From contig CADBLV010000241.1 in NCBI GenBank assembly GCA_902795555.1, positions 1-5,565 on the forward strand: a stretch of 5,565 nt of DNA, in the 5' to 3' direction. This stretch comes from an uncultured Eubacteriales bacterium (GTDB taxonomy: Bacteria > Bacillota_A > Clostridia > Christensenellales > Aristaeellaceae). Positions 1-3,869 of this stretch are shown piece after piece. A program made the translations under genes and the position numbers. How positions within the stretch are numbered: position 1 is the stretch's first letter; each line of letters opens with the position of its first letter. The notes beneath the pieces are model-generated. The model saw only the letters and a program-made list of their open reading frames with translations. It was not told the DNA's origin and did no database searches.

Positions 1-208
1 CACTTTCAGCATTCACAATTCAGTGGGCAAATCACTTGCTTCTCTCAAGAATGGGAGAAGCAAGCATTTTGCTTGCAAGTTTGGGAATTGATATCCACAA
101 AAACTGGGACAAATCGTCCTCTACCGTGCGCAGATAAAGCGCTTACGCAACAGATGCGGGACCGAGGAAAGTGTCCGGGAGAAAAAAAGAACCGTCCCCA
201 TCGTCTAC
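1..208. other. Left flank with no convincing gene
   Basis: No reading frame here has a start with a ribosome binding site and recognisable protein content. The one open minus-strand frame of 63 codons (45-236) is rich in Arg, Ser and Cys and resembles no family I know. The stretch holds two overlapping hairpins at 35-76, a short palindrome GGAC-N5-GTCC around 105-118, and a segment at about 170-202 that reads on the minus strand as GGGGACGGTTC followed by a T-run. It is most likely intergenic DNA, possibly with a decayed repeat element. The gene to the left lies outside the window. Confidence 0.6.
35..76. repeat. Two overlapping, mutually exclusive hairpins
   Basis: CTTGCTTCTC at 35-44 is a perfect inverted match to GAGAAGCAAG at 55-64, with a 10-nt loop. 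GCAAGCA at 60-66 is also a perfect inverted match to TGCTTGC at 70-76, with a 3-nt loop. The arm at 60-64 is shared, so only one hairpin can form at a time in RNA. There is no U-tract after 76, so a plus-strand terminator is unlikely. It could be the tail structure of an upstream transcript, an attenuator-like switch, or a relic of a repeat. Confidence 0.5.
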
Positions 209-237
209 TTGCAAGGGGAGCGTGATTCTGATACAAT
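209..237 (+). promoter_or_regulatory. Sigma-A type promoter of the L,D-transpeptidase gene
   Basis: A -35 box TTGCAA (209-214) is separated by 17 bp from a -10 box TACAAT (232-237). The -10 is preceded by TG at 229-230, an extended -10 arrangement. Transcription would start near 243-245, leaving a leader of roughly 97 nt before the start codon at 341. The match in both boxes plus ideal spacing makes this the best promoter candidate in the left flank. GATTCTG lies between the boxes at 224-230 and recurs at 245-251, which could matter for regulation. Confidence 0.7.
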
Positions 238-243
238 CATAGC

Positions 244-303
244 TGATTCTGCGTTCTGCAGGAAAACGGGACAAAGCACGCAGAATCATGAGGATCGCAG
301 AAT
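244..303 (+). promoter_or_regulatory. Inverted and direct repeats in the transpeptidase leader
   Basis: TGATTCTGCGT at 244-254 is a perfect 11-bp inverted match to ACGCAGAATCA at 278-288, with a 23-nt loop. The right arm core CGCAGAAT (279-286) is repeated directly at 296-303, a 17-bp period. The left core GATTCTG also occurs upstream at 224-230 inside the promoter. The arrangement starts at the predicted transcription start and fits either an operator with several half-sites or a leader hairpin. No U-run follows, so it is not a simple attenuator. The regulator is unknown. Confidence 0.5.
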
Positions 304-340
304 GACAGATGTGAACGGATTATTTTCAGAGGAGTGACAC

Positions 341-1615
341 ATGAAAAAACGGATCGCGGTTTTTCTGGCCGCGCTGATACTTTTCCCGACTGCGCTGACG
401 CTTTTCCCGGCCGCTGTGGCGGAAGAGGTGGTGATCGAGGAAGTGCTCCTGGATGAGGAAGGGGAGGCGACCGCTGCGGAGTCGCCTTTGCCGGCGGTTT
501 CCACGGAGGTTTTCACTCCTTCCCACGGAAGCCCTTATGAAGCGGATCTGGGATCTTCCTACTGGACGCTGCCCATGGATATCACCGACGAGGAAGCCGT
601 GTGGAAGATGCTGATGGAGCCGATGACGGTGGTGCGCATCGGCAGCGGAAATCAGGAAAAGAAACAGACGTACCTGTATCAGGAGCCGGATGAAAACAGC
701 AAGAAAATCGGCGTGGTGACAAGGGACAGTCAGGGCGTTCGCGTCCTGAAGCATCTGGACAACGGATGGTCCCTGGTGGAGTGCTATTCCAGCTCCTTTC
801 ACGACACGAAGGTCAAAGCCTGGAATATCCTCGTGGATGGATATATCAAGACGGAGTATCTGACGCAGGTGGAGCCGAATCCCAATATGGGGATCGTCGT
901 CGACAAGCTGACCCAGCGCCTGTATATCTTTCAGGACGGAAAGCTGCTGACCACGCTGCTGTGCTCCACCGGGCTGGTGCAGCACAACGGCACCAAGTGG
1001 CAGCCGTATAACGAAACCCGATCGGGCGAGTTTTTCCTGATGAGCAAGGTGGGGACGCTGAAGAGCGACCGGCTGCTCTGCGACATGGCCATCCGATTCA
1101 ACAGCGGCGACATGGTTCACGAGGTGCCCCATGTCGTTCAGGGGGACGGGAAGACGAAAAATTACGGCAGCACCGAGCCGAAGCTGGGGACCAAGTGCTC
1201 CCATGGGTGTATCCGCGTTCAGCGATACAAAACCCCGGAAGGCATCAACATGGCCTGGATCTGGAGCCAGCTGAAAAGCGGAAGCCGGGTGAAATTTGTG
1301 ATCTGGGAAGACTGGCAGGGGCGTCAGATTCCCACGCCATCGGCGGACACGGTGCTGTATTACAATCCCAACGGCGGGGACTATTACCATCGGGCGGAAA
1401 ACTGCTATATGGCGAAGAAGGTTACCTTCTCCCCGTTTCTGTATTCCCAGCTGGAGGAGGAGCCCTTCGCAAAGCTGAAATTCTGCCCCTACTGCGGGCC
1501 GGCCCTGCGGGAATCCGACATCGCGGAAATCAATGCTCAATATGCCGAGGGGCTGGATCACGACGAGAATCTGACCAGGCTCCGCCAGGAGTATTATGAG
1601 TATCTGACGAAGTGA
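341..1615 (+). CDS. Secreted SH3b-YkuD L,D-transpeptidase with CxxC C-terminal tail
   Basis: Predicted 424-residue exported enzyme that would cross-link peptidoglycan stem peptides (L,D-transpeptidation through a catalytic cysteine) outside the membrane. The start is fixed by GAGGAG at 329-334, six bases before ATG. Residues 1-27 form a Sec signal peptide (KKR, a hydrophobic core, then AVA before EE), followed by an acidic linker. Residues about 95-178 look like a bacterial SH3 domain. Residues 183-322 form the YkuD domain, with His260 in a VHEVP segment and the active-site motif SHGCIRV at 287-293, where Cys290 is the expected nucleophile. The last 100 residues carry H350-x4-C355 and C382-x2-C385, resembling a small metal-binding module, an uncommon addition for this family. 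The enzyme class is secure; the exact substrate and the role of the tail are not. The gene has its own promoter and terminator, so it is probably monocistronic. Confidence 0.9.
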   Translation: MKKRIAVFLAALILFPTALTLFPAAVAEEVVIEEVLLDEEGEATAAESPLPAVSTEVFTPSHGSPYEADLGSSYWTLPMDITDEEAVWKMLMEPMTVVRIGSGNQEKKQTYLYQEPDENSKKIGVVTRDSQGVRVLKHLDNGWSLVECYSSSFHDTKVKAWNILVDGYIKTEYLTQVEPNPNMGIVVDKLTQRLYIFQDGKLLTTLLCSTGLVQHNGTKWQPYNETRSGEFFLMSKVGTLKSDRLLCDMAIRFNSGDMVHEVPHVVQGDGKTKNYGSTEPKLGTKCSHGCIRVQRYKTPEGINMAWIWSQLKSGSRVKFVIWEDWQGRQIPTPSADTVLYYNPNGGDYYHRAENCYMAKKVTFSPFLYSQLEEEPFAKLKFCPYCGPALRESDIAEINAQYAEGLDHDENLTRLRQEYYEYLTK

Positions 1616-1668
1616 CGAAAAAACCTGAAAAAATCCGAAAAACAGAGAAAAAGCCATCAAAAGCAACG

Positions 1669-1693
1669 AAACCGCGGGAAACCGCGGTTTTTT
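1669..1693 (+). terminator. Rho-independent terminator of the transpeptidase gene
   Basis: AAACCGCGG (1669-1677) and CCGCGGTTT (1682-1690) form a perfect 9-bp stem capped by the GNRA-type tetraloop GAAA, and the T-run continues to 1693. It lies 53 nt after the stop codon, beyond an A-rich stretch. It ends the upstream transcript just before the Hsp20 promoter. Confidence 0.85.
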
Positions 1694-1725
1694 GACCTTT
1701 CATTACTTTGACTTTCTTTGACTTT
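1691..1725 (+). repeat. TTTGAC direct repeats at the Hsp20 promoter
   Basis: TTTGAC occurs at 1691-1696, 1707-1712 and 1717-1722. The last two lie in a perfect tandem 10-mer CTTTGACTTT at 1706-1715 and 1716-1725. Only the copy at 1707-1712 is well placed to act as a -35 box. The others may be spare -35 elements, a regulator binding site, or slippage products. Confidence 0.55.
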
Positions 1726-1740
1726 GGATTATACTATAAT
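1708..1740 (+). promoter_or_regulatory. Promoter of the Hsp20 gene
   Basis: -35 TTGACT (1708-1713) and -10 TATACT (1730-1735) are 16 bp apart, a good vegetative promoter. An overlapping perfect TATAAT (1735-1740) lacks a well-spaced -35: the repeats leave gaps of 21 or 11 bp. The start of transcription would fall near 1742-1747. No CIRCE inverted repeat (TTAGCACTC-N9-GAGTGCTAA) is present, so HrcA control is not supported. Confidence 0.7.
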
Positions 1741-1743
1741 CAG

Positions 1744-1839
1744 CGTTCGGGAGAACGGGGTGGCCAAAGACCACAGCCATGAAAAACAATCCGCCCCGCG
1801 CCGGGAAGGATCCGGCCGGGAGCTATTGAACGGAGGTTG
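1744..1839 (+). promoter_or_regulatory. Structured Hsp20 5' leader, possible RNA thermosensor
   Basis: The untranslated leader is about 100 nt, long for a small gene. CGTTC (1744-1748) pairs with GAACG (1753-1757), GTGG (1760-1763) can pair with CCAC (1771-1774), and GCCGG (1800-1804) pairs with CCGGC (1812-1816). Next to the start codon, CAATCC (1787-1792) can pair with GGAGGTTG (1832-1839) if one A is bulged and a G-U pair is allowed. That would mask the Shine-Dalgarno. Bulged, imperfect pairing over the ribosome binding site is typical of ROSE-like thermometers on small heat-shock genes. This is inferred from hand pairing only. Confidence 0.35.
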
Positions 1840-1845
1840 AATATT

Positions 1846-2304
1846 ATGAGTACTTTTCTTCCCAGCCTGTTTCGTGATAACCTGATGGACGTGTTCCAGG
1901 ATTTTGACCGGGATTTCTTCCAGGGCTTCGGCCGGCCCGAGCATATGCTTTACGGAAAGCACGCGGACCGGATGATGAAGACCGACGTGAAGGAGACCGA
2001 AGTCGGCTACGAAGTGGACGTTGAGCTGCCGGGCTTCAACAAGGAGGAAATCACCCTGACCCTGGAAAACGGCAATCTGACCATCGCCGCCCAGAAGAGC
2101 CTCGAAAAGAACGAAGAGGACGACAAGGGCCGGATGCTGCGCAAGGAACGGTATGCGGGCTCCATGAGCCGGACTTTCTATGTGGGCGAAGCCGTGACCG
2201 AAGAGGACGTCAAGGCGAAGTATGAAAACGGCGTTCTGCGGCTGGAGATTCCGAAGAAGGATCCCGCCGCGGTGAACACGAAGAAGCAGATTCTGATCGG
2301 GTAA
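1846..2304 (+). CDS. hsp20: Hsp20/alpha-crystallin family small heat-shock protein
   Basis: ATP-independent cytoplasmic holdase of 152 residues that would bind unfolding proteins and keep them refoldable. A GGAGG site at 1832-1836 lies nine bases before ATG at 1846. An in-frame TTG at 1837 overlaps that site and is rejected as the start. Residues 1-43 are a Phe/Asp-rich N-terminal arm. Residues about 44-137 form the alpha-crystallin domain, with VELPGF, ERYAG and the signature A-x3-NGVL (124-131). The C-terminal I-x-I motif that links dimers into oligomers is present as ILI at 149-151. Length and all landmarks are normal for the family. It stands alone between two terminators with its own promoter. 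Confidence 0.96.
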   Translation: MSTFLPSLFRDNLMDVFQDFDRDFFQGFGRPEHMLYGKHADRMMKTDVKETEVGYEVDVELPGFNKEEITLTLENGNLTIAAQKSLEKNEEDDKGRMLRKERYAGSMSRTFYVGEAVTEEDVKAKYENGVLRLEIPKKDPAAVNTKKQILIG

Positions 2305-2373
2305 TCCGAGAACAAATCCGGATCGGTTCCATTGAAACCCAGAGCCGGACGAAAGGATGACACGGAATCCGAA

Positions 2374-2424
2374 AAAGGGGCTGCCTCCCAATGATCCGAA
2401 AGGATCAGGAGAGGCAGCCCCTTT
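2374..2424. terminator. Bidirectional terminator between convergent genes
   Basis: AAAGGGGCTGCCTC (2374-2387) and GAGGCAGCCCCTTT (2411-2424) form a perfect 14-bp stem. Inside it, GATCC-GAAA-GGATC (2393-2406) forms a second stem with a GNRA-type loop. On the minus strand the stem is followed by five U residues (complement of 2372-2376); on the plus strand only three U residues follow the last C. It should therefore stop the minus-strand transmembrane gene best, and could also end the Hsp20 message 70 nt past its stop. Confidence 0.85.
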
Positions 2425-2519
2425 CACATGCAGGCGGATGCACCGGCCGAAGCAACCGTTTTACCCATGGCATACATCCGGGAGTTCTGTTCCGGCCGAT
2501 GGAATTGCGGGAGAACAGA

Positions 2520-3566
2520 TCATTGATCCGGATCTTTGCTGATGCTTTTCTTTCTCCGGCCGGTGATTTTTTCCAGGAGCACCGTGAGGGCGCCGATGAC
2601 GAGGAAAATATAATAGGTGAAAAACCGCCAGACGAGCAGGGCCAGGCCGATCGTTCCGTTTTTGAAAATCCCGTTAAAATACAGCAGGAAGCCGCCTTCC
2701 TGGGCGCCGGAGGCACCGGGCAGGGGCGTATAGCTTGCGCTGATGAACAGGAGGGCGCTCAGCGTGAGCACCCGAAGGGGAGAAGTCCCGCTCTGACCGA
2801 AAGCGAAATAAACAAAGACCACGGATCCCAGCAGGCCGAGCAGACTGGCGCCGCTGCACAGCAGCTGAACCAGAATCCGGCCCACGCTGCGCAGGAGCAT
2901 CATCATGGCCGTGTGATAAGTATCGAGCATTTCGGAAACCCGGGCCATGGCGGCCTCGCCATCCCGAACCAGGTGAATCTTCTCCAGAAAACGGATCAGC
3001 CCCTGGGCGAGCTTCTGTACCCAGACGCGCTTGAACGCGGCCAGCAGCACCACGGGAACGGAGGCGAAATTGATGACCCATCCGACGCGGACAAACCAGA
3101 TAGCATCACCCAGCTGGGCATAAACAAAATCCCGATTGATCAGGAGCAGGACCAGGCTGATGAGGCAGGCCATGAACTGATTGCAGATGAAGCGGAGGGA
3201 AACGGCCACCGTGCCATACCCCACGGGAACCCCCGCTTTCCGAAGCGTATAAATCTGCATGGGCTGGCCCCCGGCGGAGCTGGGAGTGATGTTACAGTAA
3301 TAATACCCAATCAGGGCGGAAAGCAGCGTTCGCCAGAGGGAGACGGCAAAGCCCTGCTTTCGCAGATAAATAAACGTCCCGAGGCTTTCGAATCCGACAT
3401 AGGCGGCCCAGCAGAGCAGCAGGCAGCCGGTCCACCGCCAGTCCAGCCGGCTCAGGGCATCCCAGGCGTTGCCCATCTCCGGATTGCTGAAGGCAATGAT
3501 GAAAACCACGGAGAGGGACAGCACGATGAAGCCTGCGCTGAGCCATTTTTTCAGCTTTGGATTCAT
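2520..3566 (-). CDS. LPG-synthase-TM / UPF0104 family membrane protein (flippase-like)
   Basis: A 348-residue polytopic membrane protein. An AGGGGG-type ribosome binding site on the minus strand sits just upstream of ATG at 3566. Hydrophobic segments lie near residues 9-26, 45-67, 79-92, 119-143, 157-178, 228-255, 264-280 and 306-331, with a positively charged C-terminus. Family landmarks are NITPSSAGGQPMQIY (92-106) and PLPGASGAQEGGF (281-293), recalled from the transmembrane part of MprF and the TIGR00374/PF03706 proteins. MprF uses this part to flip aminoacylated phosphatidylglycerol, but the C-terminal aminoacyltransferase domain is absent here. This is therefore not a complete lysyl-PG synthase. 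A role in moving or supplying an envelope lipid is plausible; the substrate is unknown. It is transcribed divergently from the acyltransferase gene on its right. Confidence 0.88.
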   Translation of the reverse strand: MNPKLKKWLSAGFIVLSLSVVFIIAFSNPEMGNAWDALSRLDWRWTGCLLLCWAAYVGFESLGTFIYLRKQGFAVSLWRTLLSALIGYYYCNITPSSAGGQPMQIYTLRKAGVPVGYGTVAVSLRFICNQFMACLISLVLLLINRDFVYAQLGDAIWFVRVGWVINFASVPVVLLAAFKRVWVQKLAQGLIRFLEKIHLVRDGEAAMARVSEMLDTYHTAMMMLLRSVGRILVQLLCSGASLLGLLGSVVFVYFAFGQSGTSPLRVLTLSALLFISASYTPLPGASGAQEGGFLLYFNGIFKNGTIGLALLVWRFFTYYIFLVIGALTVLLEKITGRRKKSISKDPDQ

Positions 3567-3588
3567 GGCCTTCCCCCTTTCCTTCCTT

Positions 3589-3607
3589 CGTGAACGAGCG
3601 GTTCACG
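3589..3607 (-). repeat. Hairpin in the leader of the flippase-like gene
   Basis: CGTGAAC (3589-3595) and GTTCACG (3601-3607) form a perfect 7-bp inverted repeat with a 5-nt spacer. It lies just downstream of the predicted transcription start and about 23 nt before the start codon. It could be a 5' stabilising hairpin or an operator; it has no U-tract. Confidence 0.5.
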
Positions 3608-3620
3608 TCTGTCGAACTGT

Positions 3621-3649
3621 ATTGTACCGTCTTTTGGGAATTCTGTCCA
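3621..3649 (-). promoter_or_regulatory. Promoter of the flippase-like gene
   Basis: Read on the minus strand, -35 TGGACA (complement of 3644-3649) and -10 TACAAT (complement of 3621-3626) are exactly 17 bp apart. Each has one mismatch to the vegetative consensus. The transcript would begin near 3614, giving a leader of about 48 nt that contains the hairpin at 3589-3607. Confidence 0.7.
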
Positions 3650-3677
3650 GCACTGACGCGGTTTTTGCGCGGGCGGG

Positions 3678-3832
3678 AGGTTCCCGGCGGGGTTTTCGGA
3701 ATTGCAGAACAGGCAGCTTTTCGCTCAGGAAGGTTCCCGGCGGGAGTTTCGGAATTGCAGAACAGGCAGCTTTTCGCTCTGTGAAGGTTTCCGGCGGCTT
3801 TTTGCGGACTTTGGGGAAGCTTTTCAGAAACC
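3678..3832. repeat. 53-bp tandem repeats in the divergent intergenic region
   Basis: Unit 1 (3678-3730) and unit 2 (3731-3784) match at 47 of the first 49 positions, including an unbroken 33-base identity at 3694-3726 and 3747-3779. A third, decayed unit starts at 3785 (AGGTTTCCGGCGG) and keeps a GGAAGCTTTTC stretch near 3815-3825. The repeat stays open in several frames, but no protein family is visible. It separates the flippase promoter from the acyltransferase start, so it could be a regulator-binding array, a genome-wide dispersed element, or a neutral duplication. Confidence 0.8.
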
Positions 3833-3840
3833 CGGCTTTG

Positions 3841-3849
3841 TGATATACT
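3841..3849 (+). promoter_or_regulatory. Possible extended -10 promoter of the acyltransferase gene
   Basis: TGATATACT at 3841-3849 is a TGn-TATACT extended -10 box. A clear -35 is lacking: TTTCAG at 3822-3827 is 16 bp away but weak. Transcription would start near 3856, too close to the ATG at 3870 for the GAGG at 3854-3857 to serve it, so either the promoter or the chosen start may be wrong. Confidence 0.4.
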
Positions 3850-3869
3850 GTTCGAGGTTTTTTGGATTG

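Noticed and set aside
326..1666. 446-codon open frame on the minus strand opposite the transpeptidase
   Set aside because: It mirrors a gene with a clear signal peptide, active-site motif, promoter and terminator. Its protein is rich in His, Arg, Leu and Pro with no family features, typical of antisense frames in GC-rich coding DNA.
1837..1845. Hsp20 start at TTG 1837
   Set aside because: That codon touches the Shine-Dalgarno GGAGG; ATG 1846 is nine bases downstream of it, the normal distance.
1741..1845. CIRCE (HrcA) operator before Hsp20
   Set aside because: No TTAGCACTC-N9-GAGTGCTAA or close variant was found in the leader or promoter.
1729..2427. 232-codon minus-strand frame opposite Hsp20
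   Set aside because: Shadow of a well-supported Hsp20 gene; it also includes the promoter and terminator regions.
2520..3566. Full MprF lysylphosphatidylglycerol synthase
   Set aside because: Only the transmembrane flippase-like part is present; the C-terminal aminoacyl-tRNA-dependent domain is missing and the length is well below MprF.
2391..3593. 400-codon open frame on the plus strand opposite the membrane protein
   Set aside because: Its translation is Gln/Gly/His-rich and patternless, while the minus strand encodes a recognisable multi-span membrane family with a ribosome binding site. It would also have to run through the terminator stem.
3678..3784. CRISPR array
   Set aside because: The two units are directly adjacent with no unique spacers, there are only two good copies, and no cas gene is nearby.
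3702..3869. Acyltransferase start at TTG 3702
   Set aside because: The added 56 residues are translated tandem-repeat DNA, and the start lies upstream of the likely promoter, with no ribosome binding site.
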